A stretch of 64,000 nt of DNA from Loktanella sp. Alg231-35. GTDB taxonomy: Bacteria > Pseudomonadota > Alphaproteobacteria > Rhodobacterales > Rhodobacteraceae. Of this stretch, positions 24,990 to 33,634 are shown piece after piece; position 1 is the stretch's first letter; every line of letters starts with the position of its first letter. The notes beneath the pieces are model-generated. The model was not told where the DNA came from and ran no database searches. It was given only the letters and a program-made list of their open reading frames with translations. Position numbers and translations under genes: made by a program. The stretch covers positions 620,001 to 684,000 of the forward strand of contig NZ_FREV01000001.1 of NCBI RefSeq assembly GCF_900143545.1, written 5' to 3'.

Positions 24990-26077
24990 GTTTTTGCTCT
25001 CCTCAATGATAGGAATAGCCGCTCGAGCGGCATGCGCACCATATTGTCCAGTGCGCCCGTGAAGAGGATTACCAATGCCTGTATTACGATAATCAGCTCA
25101 CGGGGGATCGACGTCCATAGGGCGAGTTCTGCGCCGCCTTGATATAGAAAGCCGAAAAGAAGGGCCGCCAGCAATACCCCGAAAGGATGGCTGCGCCCCA
25201 TCAGTGCGACGGCGATGCCGATAAAGCCCGCCCCCTCCACTGCGTTCAGGACCAGCCGTTCGGCCTCGCCCTGTACGTTGTTGATGGCCATCATGCCGGC
25301 AAGAGCGCCAGAGATAAGCATGGCAACCATGATAATTTTGGTCGGGCTGATGCCCGCATATTTGGCCGCGGATTCCGAGTACCCAAAGGACCGGATCTCA
25401 TAGCCAAGCCGCGTTTTCCAGATGAGCGCCCAAAGGGCGACACATGCGGCCAGTGCGACAAAGAATGTAATGTTGGCGGGTGCGCCACGAAAGAACGTGG
25501 TTTCGCCGAAGTTGAACATGTCCTGGAACGAAGGCAGATGCGTCGCTTCGGGGAACTTAAGCGTGGCAGGCTCCATTCCTGGTGCCTTAAGCGCGCCGAT
25601 AAGGAAGTAGTTCAACACAGCTGCAGCGATGAAGTTGAACATGATCGTGGTGATGACGATGTGACTACCGCGTTTGGCCTGCAAAAACGCGGGGATCGCG
25701 GCCCATGCGGCGCCAAAGACGGCCGCACCAATGGCAGCCCCCAGCAAAGCCAGTGACCAATGCGGCCAAGGAATAAAAAGGCAGATGATCGCAACACCCA
25801 AACCACCAATCAGTGCTTGGCCTTCACCACCGATGTTGAACATTCGCGCATGAAACGCGATGGACACAGCAAGACCGGTGAAAATGAAGTTGGTCGCGTA
25901 ATAAAGCGTATAGCCCCAGCCATAGGTCGAACCTAAAGCCCCATCAACCATCAGCTTAAGCGCTTCCCAAGGGTTCTCACCAATGGCAAGGATTACGACT
26001 GCTGAAAGGATTGCGGCCAGCAGGATCGAGATCAAAGGGATCAGGATCACATCTGCCCATTTTGGCATGACGTCCAT
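24986..26077 (-). CDS. Nucleoside ABC transporter permease (first permease)
   Basis: The 363-residue permease of the ribose/branched-chain type has about ten hydrophobic helices. It contains HARMFNIGGEGQALIGGLG near residues 75-93 and the ATPase-docking loop EIRSFGYSESAAKYAGI. A poorly conserved periplasmic insert follows residue 165. Its start shares a base with the ATPase stop (TAATG). With the second permease it forms the heterodimeric channel of a BMP-dependent importer. Confidence 0.92.
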   Translation of the reverse strand: MDVMPKWADVILIPLISILLAAILSAVVILAIGENPWEALKLMVDGALGSTYGWGYTLYYATNFIFTGLAVSIAFHARMFNIGGEGQALIGGLGVAIICLFIPWPHWSLALLGAAIGAAVFGAAWAAIPAFLQAKRGSHIVITTIMFNFIAAAVLNYFLIGALKAPGMEPATLKFPEATHLPSFQDMFNFGETTFFRGAPANITFFVALAACVALWALIWKTRLGYEIRSFGYSESAAKYAGISPTKIIMVAMLISGALAGMMAINNVQGEAERLVLNAVEGAGFIGIAVALMGRSHPFGVLLAALLFGFLYQGGAELALWTSIPRELIIVIQALVILFTGALDNMVRMPLERLFLSLRRAKT

Positions 26078-27615
26078 TACGCAGCTTCTCCGCTCATGCC
26101 TGCCATCAGCAGTCCGAGTTCTTTTTCGTCTGTTTTATCAGGCATCCGCTCGCCCATCATTTTTCCGTCGAACATAACGGCAATCCGGTCAGAGAGCGAC
26201 AAAATCTCCTCCAACTCAACGGAAACAAGCAAAATTGCTTTGCCCTGATCCCTAAGTGCAACAATCTGCTGGTGGATGAATTCGATCGCTCCGATGTCCA
26301 CGCCGCGCGTCGGCTGGCCGATCAGCAGCAGGTCCGGGTTCTGTTCAATCTCTCGTGCGAGCACGATTTTCTGCTGGTTTCCGCCCGAAAAGCTCTTGGC
26401 GGTGAGGCTTGGATCAGGGGGGCGAACGTCGAAGCGCGCCATCTTTTCTTCTGTGTCTTTGCGGATCGCCGCATTGTTCATAAACAGCTTGGAGCGTTGG
26501 TATTCAGCGTCGTGGTGATAGCCAAACGCAGTGTTCTCCCAAGCATGGAAATCCATGATCAGGCCTTCGCGCTGTCGGTCCTCAGGTACATGGCTAATCC
26601 CGCGCCCGCGCCTGCTTTGCCCGTCTGATTTCGCGCCGGTCAGGTCAATGGGTTCGCCATTGACCATGATCGTACCCGTTGCCTTTTCATAGCCGCCCAG
26701 CACCTCAAGCAGTTCCGATTGACCGTTCCCAGCCACACCAGCGATCCCAAGGATTTCGCCTGCGTGAACATCAAAACTGACACCTTTGACGCGATGCACA
26801 CCCTTGTCGTCGGTGACGTTAAGATCTTTGACCTCAAGAATTTTGCGCCCGATCTGCGCGGGGGCTTTGTCCACGCGCAACAGCACTTTGCGGCCCACCA
26901 TCAGTTCGGCCAGTTCCGGTGGGCTGGTCTCGGAGGTCTTGACGGTCGCTGTCATTTCGCCACGCCGCATGACGCTGACGGTGTCGGTGATATCCATGAT
27001 CTCGCGCAGTTTGTGCGTGATTAGGATGATGGTCTTACCCTCGCGCTTGAGGTTTTCAAGAATGCGGAACAGGTGGTCGGCCTCTGCCGGGGTTAGCACG
27101 CCGGTGGGTTCATCAAGGATCAGAATGTCAGCCTTGCGGTAGAGCGCCTTGAGGATTTCCACCCGCTGCTGCATGCCGACGCCAACCTCTTCGATCAGCG
27201 CGTCTGGATCGACATTCAACTCGTATTCTTCGGCAAGGCTTTTTAGCTCGCGCCGCGCACGGGCGAGGGAAGGGCGCAACAGGCCGCTGTCTTCGGCGCC
27301 AAGAACGACATTCTCAAGCACCGTGAAATTCTCAACCAGTTTGAAATGCTGGAACACCATCCCGATGCCCGCGGCGATGGCGGCCTGACTATCAGGAATT
27401 GCAGTTTTTCGACCTGAGATGAAGATTTCACCGGCGTCAGCCTTATAAAACCCATATAAAATCGACATCAGTGTCGATTTGCCCGCACCGTTTTCCCCGA
27501 TGATCCCGTGGATCGTGCCCGGCATCACCCGGATCGAGATATCCTTGTTCGCTTGAACGGGACCAAAGGCCTTTGAAATACCCTTAAGTTCAATGGCGGG
27601 GGCGTTGTCGCTCAT
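26077..27615 (-). CDS. Nucleoside ABC transporter ATPase (tandem ATP-binding cassettes)
   Basis: This is a 512-residue double ATPase of the RbsA/YufO type. The first cassette has Walker A GENGAGKST near residues 39-47 and Walker B ILILDEPT. The second has a degenerate Walker A (GVAGNGQSE), signature SGGNQQKIVLAREI and LLIGQPTRGVD. This asymmetry is normal for the family and means one site does most of the hydrolysis. It energises the two permeases downstream. Its start overlaps the SnoaL-like gene stop by four bases. Confidence 0.94.
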   Translation of the reverse strand: MSDNAPAIELKGISKAFGPVQANKDISIRVMPGTIHGIIGENGAGKSTLMSILYGFYKADAGEIFISGRKTAIPDSQAAIAAGIGMVFQHFKLVENFTVLENVVLGAEDSGLLRPSLARARRELKSLAEEYELNVDPDALIEEVGVGMQQRVEILKALYRKADILILDEPTGVLTPAEADHLFRILENLKREGKTIILITHKLREIMDITDTVSVMRRGEMTATVKTSETSPPELAELMVGRKVLLRVDKAPAQIGRKILEVKDLNVTDDKGVHRVKGVSFDVHAGEILGIAGVAGNGQSELLEVLGGYEKATGTIMVNGEPIDLTGAKSDGQSRRGRGISHVPEDRQREGLIMDFHAWENTAFGYHHDAEYQRSKLFMNNAAIRKDTEEKMARFDVRPPDPSLTAKSFSGGNQQKIVLAREIEQNPDLLLIGQPTRGVDIGAIEFIHQQIVALRDQGKAILLVSVELEEILSLSDRIAVMFDGKMMGERMPDKTDEKELGLLMAGMSGEAA

Positions 27616-27968
27616 TCTGGCGCTCCTGTTCCAACAAATCCAACCATGCGGCTGATTTGCCCATCTTGCCCCATTTCGACGAAGTATTGGCCCAATTGCT
27701 CCATCCCGTTAGGCATTTTGAACGCGATTGTTGCACGGGTGACTCCATCGCGGCTCTGCGTGGTGGCCACTTCGGCGACTGCACCGGGGGCTTGGGCCGA
27801 AAACATGCCGACGTATTCGGCAATCGCATCCGGCCCGGTCAATGGCGCATCTGTGCGCGGGTCGGCATAGGTGGCGCTTGGGGCGATTGATTTCTGAATG
27901 GCGGAATAGCGGGCATCGGTATCCGACATCCCCCATGCGTCAAAGAACGTGGTGATCGCGTCGGTCAT
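27612..27968 (-). CDS. SnoaL-like/NTF2-fold protein
   Basis: The 118-residue protein has the alpha+beta cone pattern of SnoaL-like domains: TFFDAWGMSDTDARYSAIQKS, then ATYADPRTDAPLTGPDAIAEYV and a final amphipathic strand region. Many such proteins are small isomerases, hydrolases or ligand binders; nothing here fixes the activity. The start at 27968 has a TAGGGAG site seven bases upstream and follows directly after a terminator hairpin. It overlaps the ATPase start by four bases, so it is the first gene of the downstream transport operon segment. Confidence 0.8.
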   Translation of the reverse strand: MTDAITTFFDAWGMSDTDARYSAIQKSIAPSATYADPRTDAPLTGPDAIAEYVGMFSAQAPGAVAEVATTQSRDGVTRATIAFKMPNGMEQLGQYFVEMGQDGQISRMVGFVGTGAPE

Positions 27969-27986
27969 GGCATGCTCCCTATCAGC

Positions 27987-28016
27987 AAAAAGGCCGCGCA
28001 TATAAACAGCGCGGCC
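27987..28016 (-). terminator. Intra-operon terminator/attenuator after the BMP gene
   Basis: On the minus strand the stem GGCCGCGC/GCGCGGCC (8 bp, nine-base loop) is followed immediately by TTTTT. It lies between the binding-protein gene and the SnoaL-like gene. Partial termination here would make more binding protein than membrane components, a common pattern in ABC operons. Confidence 0.85.
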
Positions 28017-28043
28017 CTCGATTGTTTTGGCCTTTGGGTCGAC

Positions 28044-29039
28044 TTAGAAGTCGAGCGCGGGGCAGCTTTCATCAGATGTGTAGTCGTGAACGGAAAGTTC
28101 ACCTGATGCCATGTCGGCCGCTGCGCCATATGTGGCTTCCAGCATGTCGTAGGACACGACAGGTTCGTTGTTGGAGTCCATTGCGAACCCAACACCCCGG
28201 TTAGCAACGCTCATCACGTTGAAGCCCGTTTCGAGGTCCACACCTGCAGTCATCGCGTCATAGACAGCATTATCAACCCGCTTGAGCATGGAGGTCAGAA
28301 CCTCACCTGGGTGCAGGTAGTTCTGGTTGGCGTCCACACCAATGGAGAAGATGTCTTCGTCTGCAGCGGTCTGCAGAACGCCGACGCCTGTGCCGCCAGC
28401 GGCAGCAAACACAACGTCAGAGCCCTGGCTGATCTGTGCCAGTGTCAACTCGGATCCCTTAACCGGATCGTTCCATGCGGCAGGTGTTGTGCCAGTCATG
28501 TTGGCGATCACTGTGATGTCTGGGTTCACGGCCATGGCACCCTGTGCGTAGCCACATGCGAACTTGCGGATCAGCGGGATGTCCATACCGCCCACAAAAG
28601 ACACTGTGCCCGTCTCAGATGCCATCGCGGCCATCATGCCAACAAGGTAAGAGCCTTCATGCTCGTTGAACACAACAGAGCGGACGTTTGGAGCGTCAAC
28701 GACCATATCGATGATTGCAAACTTGGTGTCGGGGTAGTCCGCGGCCACTTCGGCCAATGGTGTTGCCCAGGAAAAGCCAGCCATGACAATCGGGTTTGCA
28801 CCGGATTCTGCGAAGCGGCGGATCGCCTGCTCGCGCTGGGCGTCGGATTGGATTTCAACCTCGGCATAGGAACCGCCGGTTTCGGCTGCCCAACGCTCGG
28901 CACCGTTAAAGGCACTTTCGTTGAAGGATTTGTCGAACTTGCCACCAAGATCGAAAAGGATGGCCGGATCAGCGGCGGCAGTGCCAGCTGTCAGCGCCAG
29001 CGCAGCAGAGGCGCCAAGAAATTTCTGCATAAGCGTCAT
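28044..29039 (-). CDS. BMP family nucleoside-binding lipoprotein/periplasmic protein
   Basis: The 331-residue protein starts with a Sec signal peptide (MTLMQKFLGASAALALTAG, cleavage after TAAA). The BMP/PnrA signature follows: FDLGGKFDKSFNESAFNGAERW, AGFSWATPLAEVA, FNEHEGSYLVG, SFVGGMDIPLIRKF and FAAAGGTGVGVLQ. BMP proteins bind purine nucleosides, which suits the two permeases and punA downstream. The signal lacks a lipobox, so it is probably a free periplasmic protein. The start at 29039 follows a GGGAG site; further upstream codons are unlikely. About 180 bases upstream hold its promoter region. Confidence 0.93.
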   Translation of the reverse strand: MTLMQKFLGASAALALTAGTAAADPAILFDLGGKFDKSFNESAFNGAERWAAETGGSYAEVEIQSDAQREQAIRRFAESGANPIVMAGFSWATPLAEVAADYPDTKFAIIDMVVDAPNVRSVVFNEHEGSYLVGMMAAMASETGTVSFVGGMDIPLIRKFACGYAQGAMAVNPDITVIANMTGTTPAAWNDPVKGSELTLAQISQGSDVVFAAAGGTGVGVLQTAADEDIFSIGVDANQNYLHPGEVLTSMLKRVDNAVYDAMTAGVDLETGFNVMSVANRGVGFAMDSNNEPVVSYDMLEATYGAAADMASGELSVHDYTSDESCPALDF

Positions 29040-29220
29040 TGGTTTTCTCCCAGGTCGTTGCGCGAGGTTTTTTGCGGGCGGATACGCGCCCCCTCTGTTG
29101 AAAGCCACGCCATTTTCCTGGCGGGTCATCACAAGATAAGGCCCCGCTTGGCCGAGAAGATCAACCGCTTTTTGCTTTTGAAACCTCAAGTTTACCGTCG
29201 AATCACGTGTTTACAGGGTG

Positions 29221-29640
29221 TTAGGAGGGTTTCAGCTCTTTGCGCAGCACAAGTGCCGCCACCGGTGTGCCACCCTGGGGAATGTAATATCCCGGCCTGC
29301 GTCCAACCTGCGCATAGCCCGATGTTTCATACAAAGTGCGCGCGGCTGCGTTGTCCTCTGCCACTTCGAGGAAAACCGTCTTTGCTCCGCGATCCATTGC
29401 TAAGGCTTCGCCAGAAACAAGTGTGGCGCGCGCCAATCCTTGGCGGCGCTTGGCGGGGTCTGTTGCCAGTGTCAGCACTTCGGCCTCATCAGCCACAACC
29501 CGCAACAGCGCAAAGCTCGCATCATTGCTTGCGAGGATAGCCCCCGGATGGTTCAGAAGGCTCTCAAATTCCTGCGCGGACCATGCCCGTGTAGCGCTGA
29601 ACGCCAAAGCGTGCAGGTCGGCAAGCGCTTGCGGTGTCAT
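29221..29640 (-). CDS. rimI: Ribosomal-protein-alanine N-acetyltransferase
   Basis: The 139-residue GNAT enzyme probably acetylates the N-terminus of ribosomal protein S18 or related targets. It shows WSAQEFESLL, the acetyl-CoA loop DPAKRRQGLARATL (RRQGLA) and FLEVAEDNAAARTLYETSGYAQVGRRPGYY, the strongly conserved RimI C-terminal pattern. The gene overlaps the end of tsaB by four bases; tsaB-rimI pairing is common across bacteria and supports the assignment. Confidence 0.9.
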   Translation of the reverse strand: MTPQALADLHALAFSATRAWSAQEFESLLNHPGAILASNDASFALLRVVADEAEVLTLATDPAKRRQGLARATLVSGEALAMDRGAKTVFLEVAEDNAAARTLYETSGYAQVGRRPGYYIPQGGTPVAALVLRKELKPS

Positions 29641-30215
29641 GGCAAGATCGTCGGGGCCGGATCACGGGGGGGGGCGGCATCGGCGCTGCGGACGTAGAGC
29701 GGGGCAGGACGCGGGGCGTCGACGCCAAGGCGCGCGGCGGCGATGTGTGCGACGGCGGCAATCAGGGTTTCTGCTGGTTTTTGCGCCGCTGCTTCGGTGT
29801 CAGTTTGCGCTGGGGCGGAAATGCTGCCGTTTGCCTCGAATGTTTGAACATAGCTTTGCCCACGTGGTGCGGGGATCGTCGCCTGATAGGGTCGGTCTTC
29901 GCCGTGCGCGCGGGCCTCGAAGCCATTCACGCCGATGGCAGGCTTGCCAAGCCCAAGGGCTAGCCCGCGTGCCGCGGAAACAGAAATACGAATTCCGGTG
30001 AAGTTTCCCGGGCCAACGCCGACACCGACACCGTCGAGGTCTTGCCATGCGAGGCCCTCGGCGTGCAGCATCTCTTCCATCATCGGCATCAAGTGTTCGG
30101 CTTGCCCTTTGGCCATTTCATCGACGCGTGTGACGATCCGACCATCCAACAGCAAAGCGGCGGCGCAATGCGCCGCCGAAGTATCAAATGCGATCAGCTT
30201 GATCTTAGGCTGCAA
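29637..30215 (-). CDS. tsaB: tRNA threonylcarbamoyladenosine biosynthesis protein TsaB
   Basis: TsaB is the scaffold partner of TsaD in making t6A37 in tRNAs that read ANN codons. The 192-residue protein has the ASKHA fold signatures AFDTSAAHCAAALL, QAEHLMPMMEEML and GVGVGPGNFTGIRISVSAARGLALGL. It overlaps the end of nfu by 11 bases and the start of rimI by four, forming a tight nfu-tsaB-rimI unit. The other t6A genes are not in the window. Confidence 0.93.
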   Translation of the reverse strand: MQPKIKLIAFDTSAAHCAAALLLDGRIVTRVDEMAKGQAEHLMPMMEEMLHAEGLAWQDLDGVGVGVGPGNFTGIRISVSAARGLALGLGKPAIGVNGFEARAHGEDRPYQATIPAPRGQSYVQTFEANGSISAPAQTDTEAAAQKPAETLIAAVAHIAAARLGVDAPRPAPLYVRSADAAPPRDPAPTILP

Positions 30216-30768
30216 CAGGCCGCACCTCGACCACCTCGGGGATGTAGTGGCGCAGCAGGTTCTCGATCCCCATTTTCAGGGTCAGGGTGGAAGACGGGCA
30301 ACCCGCACAAGCGCCCTGCATATGCAGATAGACGATACCGCGTTCAAACCCGTGGAAGGTGATATCGCCACCATCTTGGGCCACGGCTGGTCGCACGCGC
30401 GTGTCGAGCAGCTCTTTGATCTGGCTTACGATCTCGCCATCTTCGCCGGTATGCTCTGCATGGCCGCTGGCAGGCTTGTGGTCGTCGTCCATCACGGATT
30501 GGCCGGACTGGTAGTGTTCCATGATCGCGCCGAGGATGCCGGGCTTGATATGGTCCCATTCCACATCGTCCGCCTTTGTGACGGTCACAAAGTCGATCCC
30601 GAAGAAAACACCCGTCACACCACCCGCGCCAAAAATGCGCTTGGCCAAGGGCGAGGATTGTGCGGCCTCAGCGCTTGGGAAATCGGCGGTGCCGACCTCA
30701 AGAACATTCTGTCCGGGCAGAAACTTGAGCGTGGCAGGATTTGGAGTTGATTCAGTCTGGATGAACAT
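30205..30768 (-). CDS. Nfu-type iron-sulfur cluster carrier (NifU family)
   Basis: The 187-residue protein has an N-terminal Nfu_N domain, FIQTESTPNPATLKFLPG, and a C-terminal NifU-like domain. The latter carries RVRPAVAQDGGDITFHG and the cluster-binding CAGCPSS, with a CxxC motif at about residues 154-157. It delivers [4Fe-4S] clusters to target enzymes, possibly including SdhB. It is the first gene of the unit with tsaB and rimI, and it has the normal family length. Confidence 0.93.
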   Translation of the reverse strand: MFIQTESTPNPATLKFLPGQNVLEVGTADFPSAEAAQSSPLAKRIFGAGGVTGVFFGIDFVTVTKADDVEWDHIKPGILGAIMEHYQSGQSVMDDDHKPASGHAEHTGEDGEIVSQIKELLDTRVRPAVAQDGGDITFHGFERGIVYLHMQGACAGCPSSTLTLKMGIENLLRHYIPEVVEVRPVAA

Positions 30769-30859
30769 GGGGCCAACCTTTTTTGTCAGGCTTTAGATAT
30801 GCGCATCACAGGCGGCAGTGTCAAGGTTTGGAACGATTCTAAACTGGTGGATCTTGGGT

Positions 30860-31474
30860 CTAGACGACATTCTGCGTGGCAAGTTCGGTAAAGGCAAAGA
30901 CGTTCAGTGCGACGTGGCACAGAATGCCAAATCCAATCGCACCGGTCTGCATGCGGGCCAGCGTCCATAAGATGCCAAAGAAGGCAGCGCCCGCAAGCAA
31001 CGCCAAACCACCACCCGTGACGACAACACCCCCCGCAAAGAGCAAGGCAATGTGCCAACCGCTGAACAAAACGATTTGTCCGATCTGTTCGTTGGCTGTG
31101 GCATCATCCAGCAACAACGTGCCGCGCCAGAACACTTCTTCCAAAGTGCCATTGGTGAGGGCAGCGAGGGCCACAGCAATAAGAACGTAGGCTGGCAAGA
31201 TGTTTTGCGACAGCGCGTAGGCTGCAACACATGCCACAACGATAATTGGCCCGATGTTCAGCAGCGTCAGGACGGTCGATGGCCGCGTGACCGCAAACCG
31301 TGCTCTGGCAAAGCCGCCACGCCACAGGATCAAAGGTAAAAGAACGCAGATCCAATAGAAAGCGAGGGCTGCACCATAACCCCAAAACGGTGGCAGCAGC
31401 CGTGTGAAAGCATAGAAAACCAGCGCCAGAATGGGGACGGCCGCCAGAATTGCGACAGCCGCGGGACGGTCCAC
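30860..31474 (-). CDS. CPBP family intramembrane protease (Rce1-like), GTG start
   Basis: The 204-residue membrane protein has about six transmembrane helices. The CPBP glutamates are in NGTLEEVFWRG, followed by FSGWHIALL and a late histidine in CHVALN, which together form the proposed metal/catalytic site. It likely cleaves or modifies membrane substrates, possibly in self-immunity, but no bacteriocin genes are near. It starts with GTG and overlaps the stop of the stress-protein gene by one base (TAGTG). Confidence 0.85.
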   Translation of the reverse strand: MDRPAAVAILAAVPILALVFYAFTRLLPPFWGYGAALAFYWICVLLPLILWRGGFARARFAVTRPSTVLTLLNIGPIIVVACVAAYALSQNILPAYVLIAVALAALTNGTLEEVFWRGTLLLDDATANEQIGQIVLFSGWHIALLFAGGVVVTGGGLALLAGAAFFGILWTLARMQTGAIGFGILCHVALNVFAFTELATQNVV

Positions 31475-31929
31475 TAGGTAATCGCCTCCAGCCGCTCCTT
31501 AGAGATATCACCCGGCACGATCGTGAAGGGGATTGGCAGACTGCCTGCCTGCCGGCTCATGTGGGTAACAAGCGGGCCGGGGCCTTTGTTGTCTGTTCCC
31601 GCACCAAGAACGAGGACACCAATCTCGGGGTCTTCGTTGATCTGCGCCATAATCTCGACCAGCGGTTCGCCCTCGCGGATGACCAGTTCGGGATGCACGT
31701 TTTGTTTGTCGCGCATCCATTTGGCGAAAACTTCATAGTGAACTTCAATCCGCTCACGGGCTTCGGCCCGCATAATCTCGCCCACGCCGATCCAGTGGTT
31801 AAACTCATCCGGTGGGATGATGGACAAAATAGCGACGCCGCCGCCCGTATGGGCCGCCCGCATCGCAGCAAAGCGCATGGCATTCAGGCATTCGCGACTA
31901 TCATCCAGCACTACCAAGAATTTACGCAT
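31474..31929 (-). CDS. Universal stress protein family protein
   Basis: The 151-residue protein starts KFLVVLDDSRECLNAMRFAA, the Usp N-terminal strand and nucleotide-contact region. Later VLGAGTDNKGPGPLVTHM resembles the ATP-binding G-2x-G-9x-G-S/T loop, with a conserved C-terminal IPFTIVPGD. It is a cytoplasmic stress protein that probably binds ATP or AMP. The start at 31929 is favoured by the family N-terminus. It is coupled to the CPBP protease gene, an unexplained pairing. Confidence 0.85.
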   Translation of the reverse strand: MRKFLVVLDDSRECLNAMRFAAMRAAHTGGGVAILSIIPPDEFNHWIGVGEIMRAEARERIEVHYEVFAKWMRDKQNVHPELVIREGEPLVEIMAQINEDPEIGVLVLGAGTDNKGPGPLVTHMSRQAGSLPIPFTIVPGDISKERLEAIT

Positions 31930-31989
31930 TGTGAACTCCCTCTTCCTGCGCAACTGTGGCGTATCAATGCAGGCGTGGCAACGGCACTT

Positions 31990-32853
31990 TTACGCGGTGC
32001 TTGCCGCCCAGTCCCAATACATATCGCGGGTTTTGCGCGTGACCGGCCCAACCTGATATTGGCGATCCTCAAACGCGGTGACCGGCGTGACCTTGGACAT
32101 ATTGCCGGATAGGAACACCTCGTCCGCGCCGCGAAAATCGTCAAAGCTCAGAACCGTTTCATGGACCTGCACCCCGTCTGCGCGCAAGTTCGACATATGC
32201 CGGGCGCGGGTAATCCCGGCAAGGAACGTGCCATTTGCAATCGGCGTAAAAACCTCGCCATCCTTGACCATAAAGATGTTGGCAGTCGCCGTTTCTGCCA
32301 CATTCCCCATGGCATCCGCCACCAGCGCATTGCCAAAGCCGCGCGCGCGCACCTCGGCCAGCATGCGCGCGTTGTTGGGATAAAGACAGCCCGCCTTGGC
32401 ATTGACCACTGCGCTATCAATCACCGGTCTGCGAAACCGCGTCAGGCCCAGCGTGGTTGAGGTTGAAGGGTCTGCAAAAGGGATTTCTTCAAGGCAAATA
32501 GCAAAGCCGGTGTCCTCCGCACTGGGCACAATTGCGGTCGGATCGCCGTGGATGCCCCAATACATCGGACGAATATAGACAGCGGCCCCGGGGGCGTATT
32601 TGGAAAGCCCTTCCTTCGCGATCGCAATCATATCCTCGGTATTTACGGTCGGTTTCAGCATCAGGGCCTTGGCTGAGTGATTGGCGCGCGCGCAATGCAG
32701 GTCCAGATCAGGCATCAACCCATTCACAAACCGTGCCCCGTCAAAGACTGTCGTGCCCAACCAAGAACCGTGATCGGCGGCCCGCATTACAGGCACGTCG
32801 CCATCGTGCCATGCGCCGTTGAAATATGTCCGGATATTTTGTCCAACCGCCAT
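31990..32853 (-). CDS. ilvE: Branched-chain amino acid aminotransferase (class IV)
   Basis: The 287-residue PLP enzyme transfers amino groups between branched-chain amino acids and 2-oxoglutarate. It has the fold-type IV pattern: YFNGAWHDGDVPVMRAADHGSW at the N-terminus, YIRPMYWG, the PLP lysine in VVNAKAGCLYPNN and ETATANIFMVKDGEV. A GAGGAGG ribosome-binding site lies seven bases before the ATG. Related D-amino acid transaminases share the fold, but the RPMYWG region favours a branched-chain or similar substrate. Confidence 0.85.
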   Translation of the reverse strand: MAVGQNIRTYFNGAWHDGDVPVMRAADHGSWLGTTVFDGARFVNGLMPDLDLHCARANHSAKALMLKPTVNTEDMIAIAKEGLSKYAPGAAVYIRPMYWGIHGDPTAIVPSAEDTGFAICLEEIPFADPSTSTTLGLTRFRRPVIDSAVVNAKAGCLYPNNARMLAEVRARGFGNALVADAMGNVAETATANIFMVKDGEVFTPIANGTFLAGITRARHMSNLRADGVQVHETVLSFDDFRGADEVFLSGNMSKVTPVTAFEDRQYQVGPVTRKTRDMYWDWAASTA

Positions 32854-32914
32854 GCAGGTGCCTCCTCTTCGGCCAAACCCTAGGCGGCGGCGCGGCTGAG
32901 GTAAAGTGGCGGGC

Positions 32915-32944
32915 GGCGTCCGATGCCGGGGAACATCGGACGCC
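32915..32944. repeat. Perfect 11-bp inverted repeat between the VOC and ilvE genes
   Basis: GGCGTCCGATG (32915-32925) and CATCGGACGCC (32934-32944) pair perfectly around the loop CCGGGGAA. No U-tract follows on either strand. It may be a rho-assisted terminator for the VOC gene or a regulator site in the ilvE leader. The rest of this 186-base gap shows no gene. Confidence 0.6.
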
Positions 32945-33039
32945 TATGTTGGCCAGTGCGCGGGTGGGCGGGTAACACTAAGCCAAAGCGGGCAGAGCAT
33001 ATCGATGCCACGCTGGGGAGAGTATCGCGTTGCCATGAT

Positions 33040-33534
33040 TCAGTTTTGTGACGGTGTGTCTGCCAATGCCAGAATGCTGTCCAGATCAAGGCGGGCGTTG
33101 ACCATTCGCAAGTTGTCATCTGCATTGCGCGGCCAGTCTGACGTTGGTTTGTCTATGTAAATCTCGACCCCGTTCTCATCCGGGTCACGCAGGTAGATCG
33201 CCTCACTTACCCCGTGGTCTGCTGCACCATCAATGGGAATGCCTGCGGCGACGACGCGGGCAAACACATCTGCCAGTGCCTTGCGGTCCGGGTAGAGAAA
33301 GGCGGAGTGGTAAAGCCCAGTATGGCCCGCTGGCGGTGGGGCAGCACCAAGGCTTTCCCAAGTGTTCAGACCGATGTGGTGGTGGTAATCCCCGGCGGCA
33401 AGGAACGCAGCCCCGGATCCCGCGCGTTGGGTCACGGTGAACCCCAGAATACCCTCATAAAATGCGATGGCACGGTCGAGGTCCGAGACGCGCAGATGCA
33501 CGTGGCCCACGCGAGGAGAATGTTTTGCAGACAT
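33040..33534 (-). CDS. VOC family (glyoxalase/ring-cleavage dioxygenase-like) protein
   Basis: The 164-residue protein has the vicinal oxygen chelate fold: RVGHVHLRVSDLDRAIAFYEGILGF at the N-terminus, a HHIGLNTW metal-site histidine and HSAFLYPDRKAL. YLRDPDENGVEIYIDKP supplies the usual glutamate in GVEIY. It is probably a metal-dependent catechol-type dioxygenase or lyase; the substrate is unknown. The ATG at 33534 has an AAGGA site eight bases upstream, better placed than the GTG six bases earlier. Confidence 0.85.
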   Translation of the reverse strand: MSAKHSPRVGHVHLRVSDLDRAIAFYEGILGFTVTQRAGSGAAFLAAGDYHHHIGLNTWESLGAAPPPAGHTGLYHSAFLYPDRKALADVFARVVAAGIPIDGAADHGVSEAIYLRDPDENGVEIYIDKPTSDWPRNADDNLRMVNARLDLDSILALADTPSQN

Positions 33535-33634
33535 GATCACAGTCCTTTGCGCTTGATACCGACAATCTAGGTGCCCGCATCACATCACAAAATGCCCATA
33601 CTTGCATGGGGTCTGTGCATCAGCTCACATTGGG

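Noticed and set aside
28311..29540. A 409-codon open frame on the plus strand opposite the BMP protein and rimI
   Set aside because: It spans two well-supported genes on the other strand. Its composition (Cys-, His- and Arg-rich) is typical of a shadow frame.
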